Assembly: GCA_944990035.1 (NCBI GenBank)
Contig: CALYLX010000120.1
Span: 152,893-216,892, forward strand
Source of the DNA: Clitopilus passeckerianus
Taxonomy: Eukaryota > Basidiomycota > Agaricomycetes > Agaricales > Entolomataceae
Direction: 5' to 3'
DNA: 64,000 bases
In this document: one piece after another, positions 32,263-45,161 of the stretch
How positions within the stretch are numbered: position 1 is the stretch's first letter
Layout: the number at the start of each line of letters is the position of its first letter
Made by a program: the position numbers and the translations under genes
The notes under the pieces: generated by a model
Databases searched by the model: none
What the model was told of the DNA's origin: nothing
The model's input: the letters and a program-made list of their open reading frames with translations, nothing else

Positions 32263-35200
32263 ATGTCGTCCTCGCAGGCATCGACGCTGCATCCTCCAAG
32301 GTTGGCCAGTCTTTTCGCTGGGACGCCTAGCGCCCCCGGCACACCAGTGCATTCCATCCAGACAATGCGCAGAAAAGCTGCAGGCCACGGAGGTCCATTG
32401 ACTAAGATTCTAGTTGCCAATCGCGGAGTACGATCTACTAAACACACCTCGCATCGCGCATTATACTAAAGGGAGATCGTCTACTATGTCTAGGAAATCG
32501 CTATCCGCGTCTTCAGAACTGCCCATGAGTTGGCGATGCACACCGTCGCCATCTACTCTTTTGAAGATCGGCTTTCCGCTCATCGTCAGAAGGTTCGAAT
32601 CTTCAACCGCCTCCCTCAGTCCGGATTCATCCTGACAATCCTCGATCTTAGTCTGATGAAGCCTACCAAGTTGGAAAGGGATTGACCCCTGTCGCTGCCT
32701 ATCTTGCTCAGGACGATATTATTAAGATCGCCCTCGAGCATGGCGTAGATATGATCCATCCGGGGTTAGTATCATTTATCAAAGACATCAAGCACATTGT
32801 CCCTAAAAATTTGCACCTAGCTACGGCTTCTTGTCCGAAAACGCAGAGTTCGCCCGAAAGGTCGAGCAGGCCGGAATCGCATTCGTCGGACCTACCCCAG
32901 AAGTCATCGATGGATTGGGTGACAAGACCAAGGCAAGGACCCTTGGTGCGTAAAGTAGTTTAGTAAACCTCCGATCGTCGCGCTTACTGGATGTTCAGCC
33001 ATGAAGGTCGGCGTCCCAGTTGTTCCCGGTACACCAGGGCCCGTTGGAAACTACACAGAGGGTGCTGCCTTCATCGAGGAGTATGGATTCCCAGGTGAGC
33101 ATCTGGACCACTTCTGCGTAAACCACGCAAAAATCCTGACGATCCCAGTCATTATCAAGGCTGCTATGGGTGGAGGAGGACGCGGCATGCGTGTCGTCCG
33201 TGAACAATCCGACTTCAAGGACGCATTCGAGCGCGCCGTCAGTGAGGCTAAATCTGCTTTCGGTGATGGCACTGTCTTCATCGAGCGATTCCTCGAGAGA
33301 CCCCGCCACATTGAAGTCCAGCTCTTGGCTGACGCTCAGGGAAATACCATTCACCTCTTCGAGCGCGACTGCTCCGTTCAGAGGAGGCACCAAAAGGTAG
33401 TAGAAGTTGCACCCGCTACACATCTCCCCGAGGAGGTCCGCCAAGCCATTCTTGCAGATGCTATCAAGCTCGCAAAGAGCGTCGGATACAGGAATGCCGG
33501 AACCGCTGAGTTTTTGGTTGACCAAATGGGAAGGCATTACTTCATCGAAATCAACCCGCGTATTCAAGTTGAGCATACTATTACTGGTACGTTCATGTGA
33601 TTCTACCGCACGATTATCTCTCACCGATGACCCCACACAGAGGAAATCACCGGCATCGATATTGTCGCCGCTCAGATCCAAATTGCTGCCGGCGCTACTC
33701 TTCCTCAGCTCGGTCTCACTCAAGAAGCCGTCACCAAGCGCGGCTTCGCTATCCAGTGCCGTATCACCACTGAAGATGCTGCCGCAGGATTCCAGCCAGA
33801 TACTGGAAAGATCGAGGTCTATCGTAGCGCTGGTGGAAATGGCGTCCGCCTCGACGCCAGCTCTGGCTTTGCTGGTGCTCAAATCACGGTATGGAGTTGA
33901 TTCAAACACCTCGAAAACCAAGCCCTTACAAAATGTGTGTTCACCTAGCCTCACTACGACAGTTTGTTGGTAAAATGTTCCGTCAGTGGGACAACCTATG
34001 AAGTTGCCCGTCGCAAGATGCTCCGCGCCCTCGTTGAGTTCCGTATTCGTGGCGTCAAGACCAACATTCCTTTCCTGTTCCGCCTCCTGACTCACGATGT
34101 CTTCGTTGGAGGAAAGACCTGGACCACAGTTCGTTTTCCCAGCTTCTGAAATTCCAAGTATTTGACTGACTTCTTCCTTCTAGTTCATCGACGATACACC
34201 TGATCTCTTCAAGCTCGTGCAGACCCAGAATCGTGCTCAGAAACTGTTGGCTTACCTCGGCGACCTCGCTGTCAACGGAAGTTCGATCAAGGGCCAAAGC
34301 GTACGCCTTTCATAAACACAGAAATCGGCATCGTTCTGATGATTCGTTTCGCAGGGAGAGCCCGGCCTCAAGACCGACATTGTTATTCCCAAACTCCAGA
34401 ACCGTGAAGACCCCAGCGGCCCTCCGCTTGACACCTACGAACCTTGCACAGTCGGCTGGCGTAACATCATCGTTGAGCAAGGCCCGGAAGCATTCGCCAA
34501 GGCTGTTCGTGAATATCCAGGATGTCTTATCATGGACACTACCTGGCGTGATGCCCACCAGTCTCTGCTCGCTACTCGCCTTCGTACCATTGATATGGTC
34601 AATATCGCCAAGGAGACTTCGTATGCTATGGCAAACGCATACAGTCTTGAATGCTGGGGCGGCGCAACTTTCGACGTTGCTATGAGGTTCTTGTACGAAG
34701 ATCCTTGGGAGCGCCTGGTACGAATATCTGTTTCTGAACTGGCATAAATACATAATTTTATTCTTTAGAGGAAACTCCGTACTCTCGTCCCCAACATCCC
34801 CTTCCAAGCTTTGGTTCGCGGCGCCAATGGTGTTGGTTACACCAGCTACCCGTAGGTCCTCACATCTGCGAAACCTTTTTCCACTAACCTCTCCAATCAG
34901 TGATAACGCCATCTACGACTTCTCCAAGAAGGCAGTCGAGAATGGCCTCGATATTTTCCGTGTCTTCGACTCCCTCAACTACATCGAGAACGTCTGTGCA
35001 CCACTGTTTTGGATCTCCGAGAGACGCTAATGAAGTGCATACAACAGATGAAACTCGGTATCGACGCAGCCAAGAAGGCTGGCGGTGTTGTAGAAGCTGT
35101 TGTTTGTTACAGCGGCGACTGTGCCAGCCCCAAGGAAACCAAGTACACCCTTCAATACTACCTCGACTTTGTTCAAGAACTCGTCAACGAGGGTATCCAC

Positions 35201-37115
35201 GTTCTCGGCGTCAAAGACATGGCAGGCTTGCTCAAGCCTGAAGCCGCCAAACTGTAGGTCAACCTATGCAAAGAAATGGACTGGTGGCTGATTTGTTTAC
35301 AGACTTATCGGTGCTATCAGGAAGGCTCACCCCGATCTCCCCATTCACGTTCACTCGCACGACACTGCTGGCATTGCAACCGCCAGCATGCTCGCAGCTG
35401 CAGCTGCAGGTGCCGATGTTGTCGATGTCGCTATCGACAGTAGGTCATTCGAGTCATTCTAAATGAGATTGTGCCAATTATCGTATTTAGGCATGTCTGG
35501 GTTGACCTCTCAACCTGCCATGGGAGCTATCTGCATGGCACTTGAGCAGACCTCTCTGGGAACTGGCATAAAATACGAGGACATCCAGGCTCTTAACTTG
35601 TACTGGAGTCAGGTTCGACTGCTTTACAGCTGCTTCGAGGCGAACGTCCGTGCTTCTGATTCCAGCGTGTTCGACCATGAAATGCCAGGAGGACAGTACA
35701 CCAACTTGATGGTATTTTTTCTCCTCGAAGCAACACTGCCCAGGACTAATTTTGTGTTCGTAGTTCCAAGCCTCGCAACTTGGTCTAGGCACCCAATGGA
35801 CGGGTAAGTACTTACTATGGTCTACGATATGCTATTGGAAACTCATACCAACCTTGTCAGAAATTAAACAGAAGTATATCGAGGCCAATGATCTTGTAAG
35901 TTCAACACTATCCTTCAAAGTGACCTCAGCTCAAATGAAATGCAGTGTGGCAATATCATCAAAGTCACCCCGTCTTCGAAGGTGGTAGGAGACTTCGCCC
36001 AATGGATGACGTCGAACTCCTTCTCAAAGGAAGACGTTCTCGCCAAGGCGGAAAATTTGGATTTCCCTTCCTCTGTCGTCGAGTTCTTCCAAGGGTACCT
36101 TGGTCAGCCCGTTGGAGGTTTCCCCGAGCCTCTGCGTAGCCATATTGTCAGGAATAAGCCAAGAATCGATGGACGACCGGGTGCAACCATGGCCCCTCTT
36201 GATTTCAAGAAGATCAAGGCCGAACTACGTGCCAAGTTTGGAAAACATATCACCGATTCTGACGTCACTTCCTATGTGATGTATCCTAAGGTAGGTTATC
36301 CAGCCTTGCTGAAGCAGCACCTGTTCTAATGGGGGCTTCCTAGGTCTTTGAGGAATATCAGGGCTTCATTGAGAAATATGGAGATCTCAGGTTTGTTTAT
36401 CGGTCAAACAATTACGGCAGTGCTAATTCTCATGATAGTGTCATTCCCACTCGTTACTTCTTGGGACGTCCCGACACTGGAGAGGAGATGCATATTTCCA
36501 TCGAGAAAGGCAAGACACTCATCATTCGCTTGATGGCAATTGGCCCGGTTGTTGAGGGCCGTGCACAACGTGATGTTTGGTTTGAAGTTAACGGAGAGGT
36601 ATGTCTTTACCAACCCAGCTTGGGAAAATCTGACCACAGGGCTCATTCTCGGTCCTTAGGTCCGAGCTGTCGCGGTCGAAGACAAGAACTCTGCCGTAGA
36701 GACGGTTTCGCGGGAGAAGGCATCAAACGATCCTGGATCCGTGGGAGCACCAATGTCCGGAATTGTGGTGGAAGTGAGAGTGAAGGAGGGTCAGGAGATC
36801 AAGAAGGGAGATCCTCTCTGTGGTACGTATCTCCGTTTGAACCATCTGGTTGGGAGTTGCGAACTGATGGAATTCTATACAGTCCTCAGCGCCATGAAGG
36901 TACTTTATAACAATCTGATGTTGGGTCAGATGAACGACTAGCTAACGTACTTTTCAGATGGAATCTGCAGTTACTGCTCCCGTTTCCGGCCACATCAAAC
37001 GCGTCGTGGTTCTGGAAGGTGAGATCCAATACGTCATCTGCATCGTTCAATTGACTGAAATTGTTTAGGCGACTCTATTAGTCAAGGAGATCTCACTGTC
37101 GAAATTGTTCATTAG
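32263..37115 (+). CDS. PYC: Pyruvate carboxylase
   Basis: A biotin enzyme that carboxylates pyruvate to oxaloacetate, feeding the citric acid cycle and gluconeogenesis; it is cytosolic in yeasts. The start at 32263 begins [20 protein letters not shown]. The biotin carboxylase domain begins [13 protein letters not shown], with the ATP grasp [13 protein letters not shown] near 33170 and [11 protein letters not shown] near 33560. The carboxyltransferase domain has [20 protein letters not shown] near 34540 and [10 protein letters not shown] near 35215. The biotin domain ends the protein with A-M-K-M-E-S; the biotinyl lysine codon is 36897-36899 and an intron (36900-36957) splits A-M-K from M-E-S. 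The stop is at 37113-37115. There are many short introns whose borders were not all fixed. No inactivating change was found. It is convergent with the nitronate monooxygenase gene, 206 bp away. Confidence 0.95.
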
Positions 37116-37321
37116 TTACTTTGGTATTCAAGATTCAAGATGTAATTCAATAGAAAGAAGGATTTATCGTTTTCAAACCTCTGTTCCTGATTTGCCAATG
37201 AATAAGAACTTGTGGTGTAGCAGCGATCACTGATATAAAACAGAGGTAAAATAGGCCAGGAGTTTGGATTGCAAGCTGGAGACGATTACACGCGGACGCA
37301 ATTACCGATCTCATTGATACT

Positions 37322-38613
37322 TCAATAACTGAGGTAGGTAAGAGCCAACTTGAGGCTGGCAACGCAGTCATTATGTACTTCAATGACAATATCCTTGTGA
37401 GGGTATTAGTAATTGGTAGATCGCTGGCGACCTGCGTCTTAAGCTGACCTTTGCTGTCTGAGAACGAGTTATAAGCCCAACCCCAGTACCCGCCCAGGTC
37501 ACAATGCGGTTGGGATCGCTCTGTTTTGCCCCTTCGGCGTACCTGCTTTGCAGAATTTCATCCGACAATCCCTCCTGAAAATCTTTCACTGTGTCTAGGA
37601 GAACGCAGAGATAGGTAAATTCTGCGAAAGAAGGAGATTTAGCCGTTCCTACCATTGTACAGGCCACGACCATCAATGCCCTTTGGCCACCCTAACGTCC
37701 CTCGAGCATGATCGAATGCCATACTCCGGATAGAGGAGGAGGAATTAGCCTGAAGGAGGCGTTGTCTCTGCTCATCCTTGTACAGGCTCTCAGGGGCAAC
37801 AAGGAATCGTGTACCAAAAACGACACCCGAGGTTCCCAAAGTAAGGTAGGATGCTAGGTGATTTCCGTTAGTGAGGCCTCCTGCAGCGAGCAAAGGTGGT
37901 CCGTCCTTTGGTATCACCGGAATTATCTGAGAAGCTAGAGCAAGGAGGGGTAGGCCCTCCGCCGCTCCATGACCCCCTGCTTCTCGCCCTAGAGAGAATG
38001 ATGTCAAAAGACCTGATGGATAAATCTGAAGAAGCAAAGACCTACCTTGGGCAACGATGACGTCGACCTTCCATTCATTTATTGCAACTAGCGCCTCCTG
38101 GAGAGAACTGATTTGCACAAAAACCTTGGTAGCTCCTTTAACTTTCTCTTTCTGGCGCACCAAATTTACCCAACCCTGGATTCTTTCTCCAAAGGAAAGC
38201 CAAATGGCCTGGACTTGGTTTTCCAAGGCAACCTGTATCAGTTGTTCGGCGGGTGCACCAGACTTCTCCAACTGCCACGCAAGGTACCCAACGCCAATGG
38301 GAAGGGTTGAATCGGGCTGGGGCTTAAGGAGTGACCTAGCGAGATCAATTTCCTGCCGGAGTTTCTCGGGACTATCATAACCTATGGTTGACATAATAGG
38401 AGTTTACCATTCCGAGCCAATAGCATGCACTGTGGCGTGCGCACCAGCTGAGACAAATCCAAAACCACCTGCAAGTCTCACTTCAGCTGCAAGGCGCCCT
38501 AGGAAGCAAAGTTGAAGCCAAATTGGAATCACTGCTAACGTGTAGAACTTACCCCCGCTGGCACCCGCCATGTTACCACAAACGAGAGGTGTTTGTATTC
38601 CTGGCATGGGCAT
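37322..38613 (-). CDS. Nitronate monooxygenase (2-nitropropane dioxygenase family)
   Basis: An FMN enzyme that oxidises alkyl nitronates to carbonyls plus nitrite; it detoxifies propionate-3-nitronate and similar compounds. Six exons by eye (38613-38553, 38498-38445, 38381-38046, 37988-37653, 37594-37449, 37393-37322) sum to 1005 nt, 334 residues. It is a TIM-barrel: the N-terminal TPLVCGNMAGASGG, VRLAGGFGFVSAG, VDVIVAQGREAGGHGA (the Q-G-x-E-A-G-G-H signature) and PPLLAAGGLTNGNH, then GTSGVVFGTRFLVAPES for the FMN phosphate. The last exon ends IVIEVHNDCVASL. Two ATGs sit at the N-terminus; the outer one at 38613 is used. Reading through the last intron would give a wrong, basic tail. Confidence 0.9.
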
Positions 38614-39210
38614 TGTAAGAGTGCGAGACCTAATGAAATGTATTCGCGTACAGACCCATGAGCCGGGTAAACTTGGTATTCAGACTACTCATCGCCGATG
38701 GTTGAGAAATATATTATGGATCTCAAGAGAGTGTAGAGAAACTGTAGAATGGCGGTGTTCGAGACTTCGACGCTTCCCCTTATATAGGTGGGCTGCCCCC
38801 CGGCTGCCGCCGCAAGATGGTGCGCAAAGACTCTGAACCGAGGGTAAAGGAGCGAATCTGTCAGCGATGTCAGCGGTTCTCTCCTGTTCTGGCAATGGTG
38901 AAGCAGATGTTTTCGGGTTGTACAGCCTTAGTAACCGAAGGCCGATGCTGCACCCCTTCCCTGTAAGCACCAGCCGAGATTTCGTGGAATCCGCCAATGC
39001 AAATATATACCAGCTTGTAGAGAGTTAATGTGATACCAAAGACCTAGGCTCTCAGAACCGTTGCTGCAATCCGCCAACTTGGAAGATGAACGCGGTCATT
39101 GCCAGTGGCGGTGCTCGACCCTGCAAGACGTGCTTTGTACTTGTTTGTTGAAATTTCCAGTCTCTTCGACTCAACCAGTCACCTTACCATTCAAGTATAT
39201 CGCGTTAATC
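38614..39210. promoter_or_regulatory. Divergent promoter region, NMO / SMB1
   Basis: 597 bp between two start codons. On the minus strand TATATAAGG at 38778-38786 is a good TATA box about 165 bp upstream of the NMO start codon. No TATA box is evident on the SMB1 side. Confidence 0.5.
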
Positions 39211-39956
39211 ATGGTTCGTGGTTTCTTATTCCTCAGGGAGCCTTTTACTGATGCAATAGTATCATATAGCCGCCCCCGAAATCGAAAGGCGGAAAGATGT
39301 TGAGCCTCATCAACTGGAGGCTCAAAGTTACGATCAACGATGGACGCGCGTTAACTGGCCAAATGCTTGCTTTCGACCGACATATGAACTTGGTCCTTGC
39401 CGATTGTGAAGAGTTCAGGAAGGTTAGACCCAAGAAAAAGGCTGGAGAGGAGCCACAACCAGAGCAAGAGATCAAACGGACGCTGGGTCTTGTGATCTTG
39501 CGGGGGGAGGCAGTCGTCAGTTTAAGCGTCGAAGGCCCTCCCCCGGTCGTCGACGAAGACAAGAAGAATGCAGTGAGCAATGTATTTGATCTTTAGATTA
39601 CAATGATTGACTTTATATCAGCTGCCATTCGGGCCCGGTCGTGGTGTACCTGCAGGTCGAGGAATGGGCATGATGCCTCCAGGTAAGCCGTGAGATGCCT
39701 CTCCACCCAGTTGGCTCTGATCATACTATGCAGGCGGGCCTCCTGCTTTTGCTCGTCCACCCATGTCATTTGCGCCACCTGGTATGCCTGGTCCTCCCCC
39801 AGGGTTCCAGCCTCCTCCCGGCATGCCAGGGATGCCATTCCCACCTGGTCAAGGTCCGCCAGGTTTCGGCGGGCCCCCTCCTGGGTAAGGTTCTGAAGAT
39901 TTCAGGGATTCTTGCGTCTGACTATTCGCACTTTTAGCTTCCGGCCCCCGCAGTAA
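39211..39956 (+). CDS. SMB1: Spliceosomal Sm protein B (SmB/SNRPB)
   Basis: A core component of the seven-membered Sm ring on U1, U2, U4 and U5 snRNPs. Five exons by eye (39211-39213, 39270-39572, 39622-39682, 39734-39884, 39938-39956) sum to 537 nt, 178 residues. The first exon is the ATG alone. Sm1 motif: LINWRLKVTINDGRALTGQM with FDRHMNLVLADCEEFRK; Sm2 motif: RTLGLVILRGEAVVSLSVEG. A charged insert (VRPKKKAGEEPQPEQEIK) lies between them, as in other SmB proteins. The C-terminal tail is rich in glycine, arginine, proline and methionine (GRGVPAGRGMGMMPPGG, then PPPGF/PPPGM repeats), ending F-R-P-P-Q. That tail is typical of SmB and binds splicing partners. Confidence 0.93.
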
Positions 39957-42900
39957 ACATTCACATTTGTTTCCTAACATGTCACCTCTTTGTTTTGTTG
40001 TATCAAAAATGTCTCCAGCACGGGTACATCAGCGCTGTCGCATTGGACACGCCTTGGATATGTACTACCCGGCGTGCAACCGCCGTACAAGCCTGGTAGG
40101 CAAGTTCCCGTTATCAGTTGTGTAGCGATGGAATGAGATGATAGAATGTAAGGCTAGTGTTGTGAGAATATATCTCAAGACCGATGACTTATATTTCGAC
40201 GTTCTGCCAAACCCTTGATTACGCTCGCACCGTATAGTTCGGTATCCGGGCCATCGCCCTCGTTTCCGAATTACCCCTTCGTGCCATGTACTCGAACTGT
40301 TAGCGATTGTGGGTGTTGAATATTTGAATGATCAATGATGATGGCACTGCCAGCTTCCGTTCAGCTGACTCTGAGCTGAGCAGCCTTTCAGGGCAAGTCC
40401 TGTCATTTCGGTAACCACTAGAACTGATTATTTAGTGGCCGGTCTCCAGCGTTCTGACGCGACTTTTTACACAACTTTAATTTTGATGTAGATACTTCAT
40501 CAATTCCAAGACGGGAGACACTTTCCCTCAGCGAGCGGGTCACGAATGGCTTTGGGTGGCCTGGCGCCCACACTGGCACATGAAATGACTTGCAGGGGAC
40601 TTTCTATCGTTTGCTGATTCTTACTGGGCTCCAAAAATGACCCTATCGGTGGACAACGGTTATATTAACCATATCCACAGCGTTGAACCTAGCGAACTCG
40701 GTCGGAACCTAATACGCCAAGGGGTGAGATAACTCTTCTCTGGGACCCAAGCGGTTCCTCTCGCAATTGGCCGAATCCACTAGTAGCTTCTTGAATCCCT
40801 GGTGACAATGTCTCTTAGCTGAATCATATCTAGAGGCTAGGCTTTGTGAGGCAATCCTCCTTATCTGGTCCAGAGCGATATGCCATGTTTATGATGAAGT
40901 TTTGCGCCTGAGTGACACGTTCGGTCTCGCGTTCGGTGTTGGTAATGGACTGCATCATCCAACTCTCGGAGAAGTCACAAATTTAGGCAACCGCACATAG
41001 ATTCATGCTCTTCAGGGTCGTTGCATTGTACCTATATTTGGTGATGTCAAGATCTCCCAGTTCCTTTAGATGGTTGGGCTGGTATCACGAAAGACCTTGG
41101 CGGCCTCACTTCTAGCCTATCGGCTGTATGTATTTGCTAGGGTTGAATAGAGGTGGAAGCTCCGGCGTCTTATTTTCGTTGAACTTCAGGTGCGGAGTCA
41201 GTTCGCTAGGTTTCAACCTCTTCCAACGATCGGAATACCGGCGATTTCAAGCCTTTCTTGGAGCACACTGAGGTGATACAGGGGCTGTGAAAGCTGACCA
41301 TTGATTGTCAATTGACTTCTCCCTATTATTCACCGTTTCTGGATAGTGGGCCTACCTGGCATCCCTGAATAGTCCAGTTCTTGGATGTGCTGCGTAATTG
41401 CGACAGGGGGAAGTTGTCTGTGTGAACAGACCATGCCAGGTAGCTTCTGCCTTTCAGTCAAGGAAGGCCGAGAGCTTCTCTCCGCTCTACCTCTCTTTCA
41501 CCCACAGTGGTGTCCGGCCCTTTCGAACCATTCGGTGAATTCCAACGCCCGGTGACTAATCGGCATTGATAGACGTGCCTATGTAATTGGCGTCAAACAC
41601 ACTTCTCGACTCGGATGCGCCTTCGCAATTCACCGGCTTTAAAAAGTGTGGACCTGTGGGCGGCCGGTTATTCAGTTGTTCAGCTTTGAATTCGCTCCCG
41701 CTGACCATGATGCCAGTCGTCAAGCTAAATCACTTGAGTATTACGTACAACTTTTGATCATTATAAGTTGAGTGTAGTCAAGCCGAGGCCCGAGCGTGCA
41801 CCAAGGGTTAACAAAATTCTGGAAGCTCCCGAAAAATTGCCCGACTTATGCGCTGAATACAAGAAGAAGGTATATGCCAGAGGTAGATCACGACCCAGGC
41901 ACATGTTCCTCTGAGAAGTAGGGGGCACCAAGCCGTCAAAGTTTGCCTCATCACGAGTTCAGTGGACAGGAGGTTTGGCCCAAATTTACTTCTCTTGTAA
42001 CTTTGGCAGCGTCTGATGAAATAGCATCCAATCAAGCCTAGTACAATTACGGAGATATGAACGTAGTTCTGTGTAGTTATCGTTTCCGGAATTGTGTTGC
42101 CAACAAATCTCGTGGAGTTGAGGTCGTCTAACTGAAGTGATGCCAGTGGCCACCTCAGGTCCTATAGGTAAAGCCACCTCATCCAAAACCAAATGGCGGT
42201 CCAAGCTCGGGTCGAGGCATGTGGCCGGCCACCTTTCGCTGAGGGAAAAAAGCACAGTAAGTACATGCCAGTACAGAACGAACAGGGGCCGCCTCTCCCA
42301 CAGTCAAGTGCTCGACCACACGCCGTCGGGCGTCGTAACATATTTCCATTCAGCGAAGTCTCTCATGCACCCCGCCCGACCAATTTCAGCGATTGTGCTT
42401 GTATAGCCAGAGGTCATTGGCATGTCCCCGACACAAACATAGGTGAAGTCGCCGGATGATAACAGTGCCTGACGATTCAATATCTGCCTTGGATCGGGTA
42501 TCAAATAAATAAATTGCATTCCAGAACAGCAGAAAGCATATGCTTCTGCAAGTTCTTTTGACTGGTTGTCATACAGAATGCAAAGGCACTTTGATCGCCA
42601 TTTCCAGAAAGGGTAATCTGCAGCCCAAGTATTGGCGAGCCTAAGGCATCGCTCACGCAGGGTAACCTGTCTATCTGCATCTTATTTGTTCTTCGGGGTC
42701 TGCCTTCTATGTAGCTGGTGTGCACGGCTGCCGGTAGGTCAGCGCATCAGAGGGACATAGTGCGATGAAGATCATCCTATCGGCCTAGTAGGGGGCTCTC
42801 GGAGAACTGCCCAAGGGCGGAGACCTAGCACGATAGCTTGGAAGTTGCGGGGATTTGGCTCTTCCAATCACATAGATAATGTGGAAACATCGGGGCATGC

Positions 42901-44238
42901 AAACCCAAATCAAGACAGGCCATGTGTTGAATTGTGAAGACTCGGAGACGAAGGTTGAATCCAAAGACATCTATTATGGAGGACTCTGAGCCACGGCCAA
43001 AAGCACCTCGCTCCTCCGAAGTTCAGATAACGCAGCATGATCTACGAGGGTCCAGAGGGTCTATGCTCTTAAGTCACCAAGGGTTAACCGAGTCTCGTCA
43101 ACCCAAATGACAAACTTGAGTGCTGAGCAGTTTTCAACGCCTGTCGGCCGTGACAGTAGCCAAAGCTTTAATAGCAAGTACACTCGATGTACAACCACGT
43201 ATAGAAGAACAGCACGGTGAGATTTCGTCCCTCTCGGGAACTTCAGCAGAGCTGTCCGAAATCAGGACCTGACGATGAAAGATGGCTTGGAGGGAGCTCG
43301 TAGAGCGGGCCAAGTCCACAGCTACGTCAGCAGATGTACGTGAGGTCTTCGCGTTATTGGTTCTCTGTGTGTACAGTTGTGTTGGTGCATGCCAGAGAAC
43401 AGGCAGTGGAAGGCATTCCGGCGGAGCAGAGTAAAATCATCCTCGCAGAATTCCGACATGATGAGGGGAGCCCATTCTGTCCATCAGATTTCGATTTACT
43501 GCTGTCCAGAAAGGCAGGAAGCATTCCCTCAACGTGTTTTCCCACGGGAGTGTACTAGTATTGTCTAGGAAGCCAGCAAAGTCTCCTCCGCCTACCCCAC
43601 AAGCACAAGTTGACAAAAAATTTCCCTTTCATTTATCACGACGAGAAGGTCAGACATTGTGAGAATATTGAGATGCGGAGTGTATTGCAGTGTGCAAATG
43701 AGTATCAAGACACATGGTCATATTAAAAGTTAGAAGCCCTTCGAGAAGGGAGCAGATACGAGTACAATGCATGTCGTGAGGATACTGTACAGAAACACCG
43801 AGTAGGTATATAGGTGTGGGTGTAAGTCTGGGCCAAAATGTTGAGCCCATTGTATCTATGGTAAATAAAATGGATGCAGCGTGGGGGAATGGCAGCCTGC
43901 GAAAGCGGTAGGAATTGCGAGAGGGAAGGGCAGATCAGAAAGCGGAAGGAGGTGACGTTTTCGGGTGACGGGTATGGAATGGAACGAAGTGGTATGGAAA
44001 GCGTGGCAAAATATCTGCACTCGAAGAACAGGGAAGGAAAGAAACAACGTTCCCAAGGGGAAGTCCGATAGAATGGAAAGGCGTCGAGAAGGCGGGAGCA
44101 ATTTTTGTTTGCGATGGCTGTCATAAAATGTGAGAATGTAGGCGTGATATGTATAAGTACAACTCGCTTGGGGCGAGACAAGAATGCATGGGATCCGGGA
44201 ATCTCTATGGGGGGATGTTGCGAATAAAGACGAGGTTT
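39957..44238. other. 4.3-kb stretch without recognisable genes
   Basis: All ORFs are under about 100 codons and resemble no family. The right 600 bp (43,600-44,238) are likely the 3' untranslated region of the Ecl1-like gene, being pyrimidine-rich on the minus strand. A TTTAAAA sequence near 41640 has no credible ORF after it. No tRNA, tandem repeat or transposon end was recognised. Confidence 0.5.
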
Positions 44239-45161
44239 TCATGCTCGTGATAAGTTACGGCCAGTGAGTCTAGAGTGTGGTGGCAGATCGGAGAGCTTTC
44301 GGGCGGAGTTAGGTCCATCGACGACGACGGTAGTGCCAGAATACTGCCATGTCAGCTCTCCTGCGTCGTCAATGTCAGAGCTGGAAACATCGACGACTTC
44401 AGAAGTCCTCGTCAATGGATCGGAGTCCAACTGCTTCGTTTGGTGCCGTGAGACAGGAACGGCTGACGATGGAGTGGAAACGAGAGAGCGAACATGGGAG
44501 GTCAATGCAGAAAACATGGAAGATTTTTTGCAAGGGATGGGATGTGCGGGGGAGGCAGAGACCGGGGTGGCGAGGGATGATTCGGTAGCGCCCGAGGCTA
44601 TTGAAAGGTTTCCTGTGCTAAAGGTACCAACGATGTGGCCATCAGAGGTATGCATCGTCTGCAGTGGGGTGAGGATGGGCCGTGACGGCGAGGGAAGTGA
44701 CGGGCGTGATGTAGATATGCCTAGAGCCGGTGGACCAGGCCGCCGGTGAGCCTGGATCAACTTGGGTAGCCGGCTCGTCGAGGCAACTGGTGACGAATAT
44801 CTAGAAGAGTAGCGAGAAGAAGAGGCGGAGGAAGCAGCAGAGGACGAGGCTGGGCTGGAAGGCGCCACAGATGCAGCCCATGCACGGATGCCGGCCTCGC
44901 CTTTTCCGATCCATGATGATTGGCTCGAAGCCTCATCGACCTGGTGGTAGATAATGTCCTCGTCTTCGTAATATTGGCTGCTAGACGCGGCAGACGTGCT
45001 TGAGTAGGTAGAGCCTGAAGGTCGTGGTGGCTCGCAGCGACGAGAGCAATAGGGGCCAGTGCCCTCCTGCCGAATAAAAGTCAGAAAACATTGAAGGGGA
45101 ATAAAGGAGGAGGGGAACGTACAAATGAGCATTCGCAGTTCAAACACCAGTTAACGTCCAT
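44239..45161 (-). CDS. Ecl1-like small zinc-binding protein with long serine-rich tail
   Basis: Two exons by eye: 45161-45123 (13 codons) and 45066-44239; 288 residues. The N-terminus reads W-C-L-N-C-E-C then GTGPYCSRRC, a C-x2-C...C-x3-C zinc site like that of the Ecl1/2/3 family (extenders of chronological lifespan in fission yeast, induced by starvation). The tail is low-complexity: serine runs (SSSAASSASSSRYSSRYSSP), proline and a D/E cluster, with no other domain. The long tail is unlike the short yeast Ecl proteins but seems usual for basidiomycete relatives; that comparison is from memory. Family assignment rests on the zinc motif alone. The very long gene-free upstream region suggests complex regulation. 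Confidence 0.65.

Noticed and set aside
35487..35792. Minus-strand ORFs over pyruvate carboxylase, including 32995-34095 (366 codons)
   Set aside because: Antisense to well-supported exons with strong codon bias; typical shadow ORFs.
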